Origin: Janthinobacterium sp. LM6
GTDB lineage: Bacteria > Pseudomonadota > Gammaproteobacteria > Burkholderiales > Burkholderiaceae_D
Reading direction: 5' to 3'
NCBI RefSeq assembly: GCF_002002885.1
Contig: NZ_CP019510.1
Span: 2,976,001-3,040,000, forward strand
Length of the DNA: 64,000 nucleotides
A program made the position numbers and the translations under genes. Below are positions 54,829 through 63,946 of the stretch, piece by piece (within the stretch, counting starts at the first letter, position 1; each line of letters begins with the position of its first letter). A model generated the notes under the pieces. That model was not told the origin of the DNA and did no database searches. It saw only the letters and a list, made by a program, of their open reading frames with translations.

Positions 54829-54885
54829 GAATAAAGTCCGGCAATGGCGAAGGCGGGCATTTTCGCACAGCGGGCACGCTTGCGG

Positions 54886-55671
54886 CTAGGCGCTGCGCCG
54901 CCGGTACTCGTCCGGCGTCTCACCCGTTACCTTGCGGAACATGGCAATGAAGGCCGAGGAGCTGGCATACGCCAGGTCGAAGGCGATGCTTTCGACCGTC
55001 TGGTTTGCCTCCAGCATGGCCATGGCCTTGATCACGCGCAACCGCGCGCGCCATTGGGCAAAGCTCATGCCCAGGTCGCGCTGGCAGCGGCGCATCAGGG
55101 TGCGCTCAGTGGTGTTGACGGCTTGCGCCAGTGCGGCCAGCGGGCGGTGGTCGCCAGGGTTGCTGTCGAGCATCGCCAGTACCTTGCCCAGCATGGGGTC
55201 ATCCGAGCTGGGCAGGTAGCTGCCCACGGGCGTGGCGCGTGCCAGCTGGTCCAGCAAGACCTGCAGGAGGCGCTCTTCATGGATGGTCTGCGGCAAGCCG
55301 GGCGGGTGCGCGCGCAAGTGCTCGTGCATGGCGCGCACGAAAGGCGTGACGGCCAGCGCGCACGGCGCGGCGGGCAGTTCCCGGCACAGTGCTTCGCTCA
55401 CATACAGCGAGCTGTGGAAGGCGGGATGGCGGTTTTGCCCCGTGTGCATCACGCGCGGCGGCAGCCAGATGCCGTACTGGGGCGGCACCAGGTAGTGTTT
55501 TCCTGCCACCAGCACTTCCACTACGCCACCCAGCGCATACACGAACTCGCCCCAGGAGTGGCTGTGGCTGGGATAAATCCCTGCGGCCGGCATGGCGGCG
55601 CTGCGAAAGCAGATGGGGGCTGGCAGGGCGCCGCTGTAGGGCGCCAGCAGCAGATGTCTTGTGGTGGGCAC
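54886..55671 (-). CDS. AraC-family regulator with cupin sensor
   Basis: The 261-residue protein starts with GTG. An N-terminal cupin (residues about 20-90) has GIYPSHSHSWGEFVYALGGVVEVLVAGKHYLVPP, and two HTH motifs span 160-261: RPLAALAQAVNTTERTLMRRCQRDLGMSFAQWR and VESIAFDLAYASSSAFIAMFRKVTGETPDEYRR. It senses a small molecule and probably activates genes, perhaps the neighbouring flavoprotein (57 bases downstream, same strand). Confidence 0.9.
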   Translation of the reverse strand: MPTTRHLLLAPYSGALPAPICFRSAAMPAAGIYPSHSHSWGEFVYALGGVVEVLVAGKHYLVPPQYGIWLPPRVMHTGQNRHPAFHSSLYVSEALCRELPAAPCALAVTPFVRAMHEHLRAHPPGLPQTIHEERLLQVLLDQLARATPVGSYLPSSDDPMLGKVLAMLDSNPGDHRPLAALAQAVNTTERTLMRRCQRDLGMSFAQWRARLRVIKAMAMLEANQTVESIAFDLAYASSSAFIAMFRKVTGETPDEYRRRSA

Positions 55672-55746
55672 GGGCGTTGTGGTTGGCTGTATTGAAGGAG
55701 GGAGTGTCGGATTCTCACTATATCAAGAAAAGCCGCACCATTGATA

Positions 55747-55881
55747 ATGATGACTCTGCAACAAGGAATCCTGACGCCGCTGTCCGGCGTGCTGCTGGCC
55801 GGCATCGTGCTGGTCAGTGCCTGCGGCACCCTGACCGTATTGTTCGCGGCGCGCAAGAAGCAGGGTAGAGTGGTGCCATAA
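55747..55881 (+). CDS. Very small membrane protein (44 residues)
   Basis: The frame ATG 55747 to TAA 55881 encodes a single hydrophobic helix (LLAGIVLVSACGTLTVLF) with a short polar N-terminus and a basic tail, ARKKQGRV. There is no clear ribosome-binding site. It lies between the AraC regulator and a thioesterase. The single-TM-with-basic-tail layout is typical of small inner-membrane proteins. No family is recognised. Confidence 0.45.
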   Translation: MMTLQQGILTPLSGVLLAGIVLVSACGTLTVLFAARKKQGRVVP

Positions 55882-55917
55882 GTTCTTTGTTCTGTTCACT
55901 TGAGAAAGTATTTCACC

Positions 55918-56364
55918 ATGACCCGACTTCCCGACCCGCAATTCGCCGACAAAGTCCGCGCCAGTTTTGATTTGCAGAACGCCATGACCCTGATCAAGGC
56001 CAGCCTGCCCGTGGTGGCGCATGGCAGCACGGAAATCCACGTGCCGCACTGGAGCGGCATCGAGCAGCAGCACGGCTTCGTGCACGGCGGCGTGGTGGGC
56101 ATGATCGCCGACTCGGCCGCCGGCTACGCGGCCATGACCATGGTGGCCGACGGCGCGTCCGTGCTGACGGTGGAATACAAGATGAACCTGCTGGCGCCCG
56201 CCGATGGCGAGAAATTGATTGCACGCGGCAAGGTGGTGCGGCCCGGCCGCACGCTGATCGTTACGCAAGCCGAAGTGTTCGCCGTGCGCGATGGCAAGGA
56301 AACCCTGTGCGCGCTGATGCAGCAAACCATCATGGTGATGCACGGCAAGTCCGAAAAAACTTAA
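55918..56364 (+). CDS. PaaI-type hotdog-fold thioesterase
   Basis: 148 residues from ATG 55918; a TTG at 55900 is an alternative. FVHGGVVGMIADSAAGYAAMTM carries the HGG active-site motif of hotdog thioesterases, with VLTVEYKMNLLAPADGEKLIARGKVVRPGRTL next. It hydrolyses acyl-CoA or aryl-CoA esters in the cytoplasm; the true substrate is unknown. It lies 20 bases upstream of panB. Confidence 0.88.
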   Translation: MTRLPDPQFADKVRASFDLQNAMTLIKASLPVVAHGSTEIHVPHWSGIEQQHGFVHGGVVGMIADSAAGYAAMTMVADGASVLTVEYKMNLLAPADGEKLIARGKVVRPGRTLIVTQAEVFAVRDGKETLCALMQQTIMVMHGKSEKT

Positions 56365-56383
56365 CTTGATGAAATGAGAAAGC

Positions 56384-57202
56384 ATGCCCGCCCCACAGAC
56401 CACAATGAACAGTAAGCCGTTGACGGCGCAAGCCTTGCTGGCCATGCGCGATGCGGGGCAAAAGATTGCCGCGCTGACTAGTTATGACGCCAGTTTCGCA
56501 AGCCTGATGAACGCTTGCGGCGTGGAACTGCTGCTGGTCGGCGATTCGCTGGGCAATGTGGTGCAGGGGCAGGGCACGACCTTGCCCGTCAGCGTGGCCG
56601 ACATTGCTTACCACACGGCCAGCGTGGCGCGCGGCAACCGCACGGCCGTGCTGGCGGCCGACATGCCGTTCGGCAGCTATGCCACACCGCAAGCGGCGTA
56701 CGCCAACGCCGTCCAGTTGATGCGGGCGGGTGCGCACATGGTCAAGCTGGAGGGCGGCAGCTGGCTGTGCGACACGGTGCGTTTCCTGACCGAGCGGGGC
56801 ATACCCGTGTTCGCCCACCTGGGCTTGACGCCGCAGTCCGTGCATCAGCTGGGCGGCTTCAAGGTACAGGGCAAGACGGCGGAAAGCGCGGCTGTCTTGC
56901 AAGCCGACGCGCTGGCCCTGCAGGCGGCTGGCGCCTCGCTATTGCTGTTCGAAGCCATTCCGGCCGCGCTGGGCAAGGAAGTGTCGGCACTGCTGGCCAT
57001 TCCCACCATCGGCATCGGCGCCGGGCCCGATTGCTCGGGTCAGATCCTCGTCATGCACGATATGCTCAACGTGTTTCCCGGCAAGAAGGCGCGCTTCGTG
57101 CGCGACTTCATGACGGGGCAGGCCAGCATCGGCGGCGCGTTCAGTGCCTATGTGGCGGCCGTCAAGGCACGGGCTTTCCCGGCGCCGCAACACTGCTTTT
57201 AA
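56384..57202 (+). CDS. panB: Ketopantoate hydroxymethyltransferase (3-methyl-2-oxobutanoate hydroxymethyltransferase)
   Basis: The 272-residue enzyme is of family length. Active-site residues are present: Asp54 (LLVGDSLGN), Asp93 (AADMPFGSY), Lys121 (HMVKLEGG) and Glu190 (LLLFEAIPA), with [19 protein letters not shown] and [20 protein letters not shown]. It makes ketopantoate from alpha-ketoisovalerate, an early step towards pantothenate and coenzyme A. Oddly, panC does not follow, and it is preceded by a thioesterase gene. Its stop overlaps the convergent GST gene by 4 bases. Confidence 0.95.
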   Translation: MPAPQTTMNSKPLTAQALLAMRDAGQKIAALTSYDASFASLMNACGVELLLVGDSLGNVVQGQGTTLPVSVADIAYHTASVARGNRTAVLAADMPFGSYATPQAAYANAVQLMRAGAHMVKLEGGSWLCDTVRFLTERGIPVFAHLGLTPQSVHQLGGFKVQGKTAESAAVLQADALALQAAGASLLLFEAIPAALGKEVSALLAIPTIGIGAGPDCSGQILVMHDMLNVFPGKKARFVRDFMTGQASIGGAFSAYVAAVKARAFPAPQHCF

Positions 57203-57813
57203 GCGCTTTTCTGCAAGCCTTCCGCTTCCCGAGCCGCCTTGACGCTGTCGCGCTGGCCCACTCTGGCCAGGAAGGCTTGCAGATGCGCCAGCGCAGACAA
57301 ATCCACGCCCACGTTCGGCGCCCAGCCCGCGATGACGAACAGATAGGCGTCGGCCACGGTAAAGGTGTCGCCCGTCAGATAGGCACGGCCTTCCAGGCGG
57401 CTGTCCACCCACTTGAATTTTTTGCCAAGTTGCTCGATGAATAATGTTTTGGTGGCGGCGTCGAAGCGGGGATCGAACAGGGGACTGAACGATTTGTGCA
57501 GTTCGGACGTGATGTAGTTCTGCCATTCCAGCACCTTGTAGCGGGCAAAGTTGCCCACGGGCGGCAATAAATCCTGCCTGCCGGCCTGTTCGGCGATGTA
57601 CTGGGCGATGACGGGGCCTTCGCTCAAGGTCGTGCCATCGTCGAGCGCCAGCAGCGGCACCTGGCCTTTCGGGTTGAGTTCGTAGTAATTGCCGCCTTCC
57701 TGCGTCTTGTGCTGGCCCAGGTCGACCTTCACGAGGGTGAAGGCCGTCCCCGTTTCGCGCAGGATGATGTGCGGCGCCTGCGAGCAGGCGCCCGGCGAAT
57801 AAAAGAGTTTCAT
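57199..57813 (-). CDS. Glutathione S-transferase, beta class
   Basis: The 204-residue protein has the N-terminal thioredoxin-like domain [20 protein letters not shown], with Cys10 typical of the beta class. [29 protein letters not shown] carries the cis-Pro and Ser glutathione contacts. A helical C-terminal half has [12 protein letters not shown]. It conjugates or reduces electrophiles with glutathione. Ribosome-binding AAGGAT precedes ATG 57813. Single gene. Confidence 0.93.
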   Translation of the reverse strand: MKLFYSPGACSQAPHIILRETGTAFTLVKVDLGQHKTQEGGNYYELNPKGQVPLLALDDGTTLSEGPVIAQYIAEQAGRQDLLPPVGNFARYKVLEWQNYITSELHKSFSPLFDPRFDAATKTLFIEQLGKKFKWVDSRLEGRAYLTGDTFTVADAYLFVIAGWAPNVGVDLSALAHLQAFLARVGQRDSVKAAREAEGLQKSA

Positions 57814-57922
57814 GGCGATCCTTGAACAGGTGGGAAAGCAGCCACTATAGTCCTGCGCCGCCGCACGGTAAACGCGTGTTCGTGCAATTCACTGTTCACT
57901 GCTGGTAAAGGATTGCGCTGGC

Positions 57923-58819
57923 TCAAACGCGGGGATAGCGCAAGGTGTCGAGCAGCAAGGTAAACGCGGGCGACGGATGGCGCCGGCTCGGGTAATACAG
58001 CTTGTAGCCCGCGTACGCGGGGCACCAGTCGTCCAGCACGCGGACCAGGCGGCCATCGGCCAGATAGGGCAGGACGATATCTTCCGCCATGCAGGCCACG
58101 CCCAGGCCATCGAGCGCCGAATGCAAGCGCATGGCCATGTTGTTGTAGATCATCTGTCCTTCCACGCGCACCTTCAGTTCCTGCCCATCCTTGGAAAATT
58201 CCCAGGCAAACAGGCCGCCCAAGGTGGGCAGGCGCATGTTGATGCAATTGTGCGCCATCAAGTCCTGCGGCGTGACGGGCGGCGGATTCCGGCTGAAATA
58301 GGCTGGCGAGGCAACGATGGCCATGCGGAAATCGGGACCGATGGGCATGGCGATCATGTCCTTGGCCACTTGCTCGCCCAGGCGCACGCCCGCGTCGCAG
58401 CGCGCGGCCACGATGTCGGTCATGCCGTTGTCGACGATGACTTCGATGTTGATGTCCGGGTAGTGGGGCAGCAAACGGGCGATGGCCGGCTGCAGGACGG
58501 TGAGCGCCGCGTGCTCGCCCGCGCTGATGCGGATGTTGCCGGCCGGCTTGTCGCGCCGCTCGCTGAGCAGGGCCAGTTCCGCCTCGATCTCGTCGAAGCG
58601 GGGCGCTACCGTGCGCAGCAGCTGTTCGCCCGCTTCCGTGGGCGAGACGCTGCGCGTGGTGCGCACCAGCAGGCGCAAGCCGAGCCGTTCTTCCAGCGCG
58701 CGCACGGTCTGGCTCAGCGCCGACTGCGACACGCCCAGCTTGGCCGCCGCCCGGGTAAAACTGCCTGCGCGGGCCACGGCCACGAAGGCGAGGATATCGT
58801 TGAAGTTGGTTTGTGCCAT
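57923..58819 (-). CDS. LysR-family transcriptional regulator
   Basis: The 298-residue protein has the HTH FNDILAFVAVARAGSFTRAAAKLGVSQSALSQTVRALEERLGLRLL and RTTRSVSPTEAGEQLL, with the standard LysR effector domain to the end. It lies 109 bases beyond the GST gene on the same strand and is divergent from a small membrane protein. The target is unknown; the GST gene is a candidate. Confidence 0.9.
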   Translation of the reverse strand: MAQTNFNDILAFVAVARAGSFTRAAAKLGVSQSALSQTVRALEERLGLRLLVRTTRSVSPTEAGEQLLRTVAPRFDEIEAELALLSERRDKPAGNIRISAGEHAALTVLQPAIARLLPHYPDINIEVIVDNGMTDIVAARCDAGVRLGEQVAKDMIAMPIGPDFRMAIVASPAYFSRNPPPVTPQDLMAHNCINMRLPTLGGLFAWEFSKDGQELKVRVEGQMIYNNMAMRLHSALDGLGVACMAEDIVLPYLADGRLVRVLDDWCPAYAGYKLYYPSRRHPSPAFTLLLDTLRYPRV

Positions 58820-58915
58820 GTGCTTGCCTTTCAGTCATGCATTGCGCTGCGTTTTGCTGTCAGTTTGCTGTTATTCTGCAAGCATATTTCTGCCATGTGG
58901 CCGGACGATCGCCTG

Positions 58916-59131
58916 ATGAAAACATTCCTGTACTCATTGCTGGGTTTTGTCCTTGCCAGCGCCATGGCGTGGGGCGCCCTGTTGCTGTGGGGCGGTCTGG
59001 TGTTGCAATTGCCGCCCGGCGACAGCTATTGGGACCGTACGCCGTATGCGGCCGACATGTTCCTGGCGTGCTGGCTATGCTTTGCCACCGGGGCGGCAAT
59101 GCTGGCGGCTCGGCTGGGTCATCGGTCCTGA
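58916..59131 (+). CDS. Small membrane protein (71 residues)
   Basis: From ATG 58916 (an alternative ATG lies seven codons upstream at 58895), the protein has two hydrophobic segments: LYSLLGFVLASAMAWGALLLWGGLVL and MFLACWLCFATGAAMLAA, joined by a short polar loop, with a basic C-terminal RLGHRS. The topology is an inner-membrane hairpin. No family is recognised; the ribosome-binding signal is weak. It is divergent from the LysR gene. Confidence 0.55.
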   Translation: MKTFLYSLLGFVLASAMAWGALLLWGGLVLQLPPGDSYWDRTPYAADMFLACWLCFATGAAMLAARLGHRS

Positions 59132-59213
59132 TTGCAATTCATTAGTCCTGCTAATAAGTTCATGCGGACTTTAGCATCTATTCATGGTAATACGCCAGCC
59201 TTACAGTGGTGGC

Positions 59214-60602
59214 ATGAAAAATCTTCCCGCCAGCTCCGCCGCGCCGCACCCGGCGGCCATCCTCGCCATCATCCTCGTCAGCTATGTGATGATCGTGCTC
59301 GACACGTCCATCGTGCTGACGGGCTTGCCAAAAATTCACCATGACCTGGGCTTTACGGATACGGGCCTGGCCTGGGTGCAAAGCGCGTATACGCTGACGT
59401 TTGGCGGCTTGCTGCTGCTGGCTGCGCGCGCCGGCGACGTGCTTGGCCGGCGCCGCCTGCTGCAGGTGGGCCTGGCGCTGTTCACGCTGGCATCGCTGGC
59501 CATCGGCCTGGCGCAGTCGCCGGCCATGCTGATCGCCGCGCGCGCCATCCAGGGCGTGGGCGCAGCCATCCTCGCGCCATCGACCCTGGCCTTGCTGCAA
59601 ACCACGTTTGCGGAGGGACGCGAACGCACGCGGGCCATCGCCCTGTACAGCGCCGTGGCCGGCATTGCCGCCAGCGTGGGCCTGGTGCTGGGCGGCGTGC
59701 TGGCCGAATGGCTGTCGTGGCGCGTGGGCTTCTTCCTCAACCTGCCCATCGGCGTGGCCATGCTGGTGGCCGCGCGCCGCTATATCGCCGAGAATGAAAC
59801 CACTCGGGGCCGCTTTGACGTGGCCGGCGCGGCCAGCTCCACCCTTGGCATGTCGGCCCTCGTGTATGGCTTGATCCGCTCGGCCGGCGCCGGCTGGGAT
59901 GATTCCTTGACGCAAAGTGCGCTGGCGGCGGGCGTGCTGCTGCTGGCCGCTTTCATTGCCATCGAACGGCGCGCCGCGCAAGCCATCCTGCCGCTGCGCC
60001 TGTTTGCCGATGCGCAGCGCAATGCCGCGTACGGGGCGCGGGTATTGTTCATGGGCGCCATGATCGGTTTCTTCTTTTTCACCACGCAATTCCTGCAGGT
60101 GGTGCTCGGCTATCCGCCATCGTTGACGGGCCTCGCTTTCCTGCCCATGACCCTGGTCAACTTCGGCGTGGCCCTGTGCGTGCCGCGTTTGACGCGCCGC
60201 TTCGGCAATGCGCGCCTGCTGGCCATGGGACTGGGCTTGACCCTGCTGGGCATGGCTTGGCTGAGCCATATCGATGCGGACACGGCGTACTGGCTGGGCG
60301 TGGCCCTGCCCATGCTGCTGATCGGCGCGGGGCAGGGCATGGCCTTGAGTCCCCTGACGGCGGCCGGTGTGGCCGGCGTGCCGGCGCAGGATGCGGGCGC
60401 GGCATCTGGCCTCGTCAACGTGGCGCACCAGCTGGGCAGTTCGCTGGGGCTGGCGGCGCTGGTGGCGATCTCGGCCTTTGGCGCGCACCAGCTCGTTGGC
60501 GCGGCGCTGCTGGCGCACCGCGTGACGCTGGCCCTGGGCAGCGCGGCCGCCATGCTGGCGCTGGCCTTGCTGCTGGTGCTGTCAAGCCGCCGCAGCGGCT
60601 GA
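59214..60602 (+). CDS. MFS multidrug exporter, DHA2/EmrB-QacA type
   Basis: About 462 residues. The N-terminal MIVLDTSIVLTGLPKIHHDLGF and LLLLAARAGDVLGRRRLLQVGLALF motif A, and the 14-helix pattern, fit DHA2 transporters. ATG 59214 is chosen because it starts just before the first membrane segment, although 59184 is in frame. It exports drugs or toxic metabolites by proton antiport. It is convergent with a LysR gene, overlapping its end by 21 bases. Confidence 0.88.
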   Translation: MKNLPASSAAPHPAAILAIILVSYVMIVLDTSIVLTGLPKIHHDLGFTDTGLAWVQSAYTLTFGGLLLLAARAGDVLGRRRLLQVGLALFTLASLAIGLAQSPAMLIAARAIQGVGAAILAPSTLALLQTTFAEGRERTRAIALYSAVAGIAASVGLVLGGVLAEWLSWRVGFFLNLPIGVAMLVAARRYIAENETTRGRFDVAGAASSTLGMSALVYGLIRSAGAGWDDSLTQSALAAGVLLLAAFIAIERRAAQAILPLRLFADAQRNAAYGARVLFMGAMIGFFFFTTQFLQVVLGYPPSLTGLAFLPMTLVNFGVALCVPRLTRRFGNARLLAMGLGLTLLGMAWLSHIDADTAYWLGVALPMLLIGAGQGMALSPLTAAGVAGVPAQDAGAASGLVNVAHQLGSSLGLAALVAISAFGAHQLVGAALLAHRVTLALGSAAAMLALALLLVLSSRRSG

Positions 60603-61442
60603 CCATTCGCGCAGCAACTGTCCGAACGCTTCGGCCGCCGCCGTGCTGCCGGCGGCGCGCCAGAGCAGCTGGAACGCAGCGGCGGGCAGGGCGGGCAAGC
60701 CATGCTGGCCATCGATGACCACCATGCCGGGCTCCAGGTCGCCTTGCGGCAGGGCCGTAATCGCCAGGCCCGCCAGCACGGCGGCGCGCAAGCCCTGCTG
60801 GCTGGGCGAGGTGAACGCCACGCGCCAGTCGATGCCGGCGCCCTCGAGGGCATCGACGCCCACTTGCCGGTGCATGCACGGCGCCGGTGAAAACGCCAGC
60901 GGCAGCGGCAGCGCGCCGTCGTGCCGGAAATCCTGCGCGGCCGCCCAGACGAAGCGCGTGCGGCGCAGCACGGCCGCTTCATCTTGCCCGTCCGCCAGGG
61001 TCATGACGACGGCCAGGTCCAGCGCATCGGCGGCGACCAGTTTTTGCAAATCAAGATAGGTGCCCACCGTCACGTCCAGGCGCACGGCGGGAAACAGGTG
61101 CGCGAACTGGGCCAGCAGCGCGGGCAGGCGCGCGCCCATGAAATTTTCCGGCACGCCGAAGCGCACGGCGCCGGCGATCGAGGAACGCTGGAAGCGCCGC
61201 GACAGCGCCTCCTGAGCCGCCAGCACCTGCTGCGCGTGGCGCAGGAAATCCTCGCCGTCTTCCGTCAGGCGCAGGCTGCGCGTCGTGCGCACCAGCAGCG
61301 CCGTGCCCGCCTGCTCTTCCAGGCGGCGGATCTGGTGGCTGATGGCGGACTGGCTCAGGTGCAGCCGTTCGGCGGCGCGCGTAAAGCCGCCCGTGTCCTG
61401 CACGGCCACAAAGGCGCGCAGCAGGGCGGTATCGAAGTCCAT
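60582..61442 (-). CDS. LysR-family transcriptional regulator
   Basis: The 286-residue protein has the HTH LLRAFVAVQDTGGFTRAAERLHLSQSAISHQIRRLEEQAGTALL and TTRSLRLTEDGEDFL, a divergent but typical LysR effector domain, and a C-terminal Ala-rich tail. It is divergent from a second DHA2 exporter (61566) across 123 bases that contain inverted repeats, so it probably regulates that gene and may respond to its substrate. Confidence 0.9.
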   Translation of the reverse strand: MDFDTALLRAFVAVQDTGGFTRAAERLHLSQSAISHQIRRLEEQAGTALLVRTTRSLRLTEDGEDFLRHAQQVLAAQEALSRRFQRSSIAGAVRFGVPENFMGARLPALLAQFAHLFPAVRLDVTVGTYLDLQKLVAADALDLAVVMTLADGQDEAAVLRRTRFVWAAAQDFRHDGALPLPLAFSPAPCMHRQVGVDALEGAGIDWRVAFTSPSQQGLRAAVLAGLAITALPQGDLEPGMVVIDGQHGLPALPAAAFQLLWRAAGSTAAAEAFGQLLREWSAAAAA

Positions 61443-61463
61443 GGCGTGATGCTCCCGTGATTC

Positions 61464-61500
61464 ATGATGAAAATGAATGAATTGTACAAAATTTTATCAT
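61464..61500. promoter_or_regulatory. Operator-like repeats between LysR and the second DHA2 exporter
   Basis: ATGATGAAAAT (61464-61474) and ATTTTATCAT (61491-61500) are inverse complements except for one inserted base. A perfect 8-bp palindrome, TTGTACAA (61482-61489), lies between them. LysR proteins bind such AT-rich dyads; the position fits autoregulation and exporter control. Confidence 0.5.
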
Positions 61501-61565
61501 TTCCCTCATGAGTCGAGGCTTTCTAGAATGGCGGCTCGCGGTGCGCCGTCTCTACGCGCCCCTCC

Positions 61566-63098
61566 ATGACTACCGACATCAAGGCTTCGATGCTACCGAC
61601 TACTTCGCAACAAAATGCACTGACCCTGGCCGCCGTCTGCCTGGCCTCGCTCATGTTCGGCCTGGAAATTTCCAGCGTGCCCGTCATCCTGCCCACCCTG
61701 GAAACCGTGCTGCATGGCGACTTCAAGGACTTGCAGTGGATTATGAATGCCTACACGCTGGCGTGCACCACCGTGCTGATGGCAACCGGTACCCTGGCCG
61801 ACCGCTATGGCCGCAAGCGCCTGCTGCTGGCCAGCCTGGCGCTGTTCGGCCTCAGTTCGCTGGCATGCGGCTGGGCCGGCAGCACGGGTGTGCTGATCGC
61901 CGCGCGCGCGCTGCAAGGCATGGCCGGCGGCGCCATGCTGATTTGCCAGGTGGCAGTGCTGTCGCAGCAGTTCCCGGCCGGCGCCGCGCGGGGCCGGGCG
62001 TTCGGCGCCTGGGGCATCGTCTTTGGCCTGGGCCTGGGCTTCGGTCCCATCATCGGCGCGGCCATCGTCGCGCTGTCAAACTGGCAGTGGGTATTCCTCG
62101 TGCACGGGCCGCTGGCCGTCGTCGCGCTGCTGCTGGCGGGCCTGGGCGTGACGGAATCGCGCGACCCGCAGCGGCGCAAGCTGGATGTGGCGGGCATCGC
62201 CACCCTGTCGCTGGCCGTGTTCAGCCTGGCCTGGTGCCTTACGCAGGGGCCGGCGCTGGGATTTTCCGACCCGCGCAGCGTGGCCAGCCTGGCCGTGGCG
62301 CTGGCCGGTTTTGCCGCGGTTGCCGTCATCGAACGGCGCCAGCCTGAGCCGATGATCGACTTTTCCGTCTTTCGCATCCGCCGCTTTTCGGGCGCGCTGC
62401 TCGGTTCGGCGGGCATGAACTGCAGTTTCTGGCCGTTCATGATCTATCTGCCCCTGTACGTGCAGCACGGTCTCGGCTACAGCAGCCTGGACACGGGCCT
62501 GACCTTGCTGGCCTATACCTTGCCCACCTTGCTAGTGCCGCCGCTGGCCGAGCGGCTGGCGCTGCGCTACCGGGCCGATGCCGTGATTCCCGCCGGCTTG
62601 CTGGCCATCGGCACGGGCTTGTTGCTGATGTGCTGGGGCAGCCGCGCGGACGCCGCCAGCTGGCTGACGATCCTGCCCGGCTGCCTGCTGGCGGGCACGG
62701 GCCTGGGCTTGACCAACACGCCCGTCACCAATACGACGACGGGCGCCGTGCCGGGCGAGCGGGCCGGCATGGCGTCCGGCATCGACATCAGCGCGCGCAT
62801 GGTCAGCCTGTCCATCAATATCGCGCTGATGGGTTTTATTCTCGTCGCTGCCATCCAGTCCGCCTTGCGCGAGCACGTACCTGCCGGGATTGACGGGGCG
62901 GCATTGCGGGCGTTGGCGGAGGAAGTGTCTGCAGGCAAGGGCGGCGCGCTGCCGGCCGGCGTGGCGAAGCTTGCGCTGGCACAAGGCTTTGGCGCCGTGA
63001 TGCTGTACGGCGGCGTGGCCGCCTGCCTGTTCGCCGTGGCCAGCTGGCTCGTGTTTGGCGTCGGACGTGCGGGTGCGCCAAGGCTTGGGAGGCTATAA
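61566..63098 (+). CDS. MFS transporter, DHA2 type
   Basis: The 510-residue protein fits 14 membrane helices. Motifs: PVILPTLETVLHGDFKDLQWIMNAYTLACTTVLMATGTLADRYGRKRLLLASLALFG (motif A region), ALQGMAGGAMLICQVAVLSQQFP and GIVFGLGLGFGPIIGAAI (motif C-like antiporter segment). It is divergent from a LysR regulator with operator-like repeats between. Exported substrate unknown. Confidence 0.9.
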   Translation: MTTDIKASMLPTTSQQNALTLAAVCLASLMFGLEISSVPVILPTLETVLHGDFKDLQWIMNAYTLACTTVLMATGTLADRYGRKRLLLASLALFGLSSLACGWAGSTGVLIAARALQGMAGGAMLICQVAVLSQQFPAGAARGRAFGAWGIVFGLGLGFGPIIGAAIVALSNWQWVFLVHGPLAVVALLLAGLGVTESRDPQRRKLDVAGIATLSLAVFSLAWCLTQGPALGFSDPRSVASLAVALAGFAAVAVIERRQPEPMIDFSVFRIRRFSGALLGSAGMNCSFWPFMIYLPLYVQHGLGYSSLDTGLTLLAYTLPTLLVPPLAERLALRYRADAVIPAGLLAIGTGLLLMCWGSRADAASWLTILPGCLLAGTGLGLTNTPVTNTTTGAVPGERAGMASGIDISARMVSLSINIALMGFILVAAIQSALREHVPAGIDGAALRALAEEVSAGKGGALPAGVAKLALAQGFGAVMLYGGVAACLFAVASWLVFGVGRAGAPRLGRL

Positions 63099-63145
63099 TC
63101 TGGGCACGTTGACAAGTGTTGCTCAACGTCATTACGAGGCCGTCC

Positions 63146-63946
63146 ATGCATAAACTGATTTCCGAACTCACCCGCCTGTATCTGTTCGAGGAACAGCAGC
63201 ACTATGTCGATGTGCAGGGCGGCGCCCAGCCTTTGACGCCGGCCGTGCTGGCGCGACATCTGTCGGGCGAGCAGACGGTAGCGGTGCAACTCGTGACCGG
63301 AAGCGGCCTGACGCGCGCGCTGGTGCTGGAGTTTGGCGGCAAGGGCGGCGGCGAGGCGCACTGGAGCGCGCTGTGCGCGATCGCCAATGCCGTGCAGCAC
63401 GAGCTGGACTTGCCGGCGCCCGCCGTCAGCATCTCGGGCACGGCGTTCCAGTTATGGCTGTCGCTGGCCACGCCCGTGCCCGTCGCCCAGGCGCGCCAGT
63501 TCGTGCAACTGCTGCGCTCGACCTTTTTGCCTGCCTCGACCGACATCCTCGCCGCCGCGCCGCCAGACTACGTGGAACAGGCGGCGCTGCCGCCAAGCCT
63601 GCAGCCGTCCGGCAAGTGGGCCGCCTTCATCCACCCCAGCATGGGCGCCGCCTTCGTCGATGAACCGGGCCTGGACATGCCGCCGCCGCCCGCCGCCCAG
63701 CTGGGCTTCCTGGAAAGCTTGCGCAGCATCAACCCGGCCCAGTTCGCGCAGGCGCTGGCGAAGCTGCAGGGGCATGCGGGGCTGCTTGACGCCGTGCCTG
63801 CGCCTGTTCCCGTGGCAGTTGCGTTGCCGTCGGTAACGTCCGCCACCGCGCCGGGCTTGCTGTTGCAGGATGCCACGCTGGAAGACATCGTGCGCTGGCT
63901 GCATGCGCGCCATATCGAACCGACGTTCCGGCACCGGTTGCCGTAA
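63146..63946 (+). CDS. Hypothetical protein, possibly primase-like fold
   Basis: The protein has 266 residues from ATG 63146, with GAGG just upstream. The N-terminal part reads LTRALVLEFGGKGGGEAHW; the middle reads PAVSISGTAFQLWLSLATPVPVAQARQFVQLLRSTFLP. The alternation of a hydrophobic acidic strand and a Gly/Ser strand is reminiscent of archaeo-eukaryotic primase cores, but the paired Asp and the His of that family are missing, so the likeness is weak. A Pro/Ala-rich linker follows, then a C-terminal LQDATLEDIVRWLHARHIEPTF helix. No firm family is recognised. Confidence 0.55.
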   Translation: MHKLISELTRLYLFEEQQHYVDVQGGAQPLTPAVLARHLSGEQTVAVQLVTGSGLTRALVLEFGGKGGGEAHWSALCAIANAVQHELDLPAPAVSISGTAFQLWLSLATPVPVAQARQFVQLLRSTFLPASTDILAAAPPDYVEQAALPPSLQPSGKWAAFIHPSMGAAFVDEPGLDMPPPPAAQLGFLESLRSINPAQFAQALAKLQGHAGLLDAVPAPVPVAVALPSVTSATAPGLLLQDATLEDIVRWLHARHIEPTFRHRLP

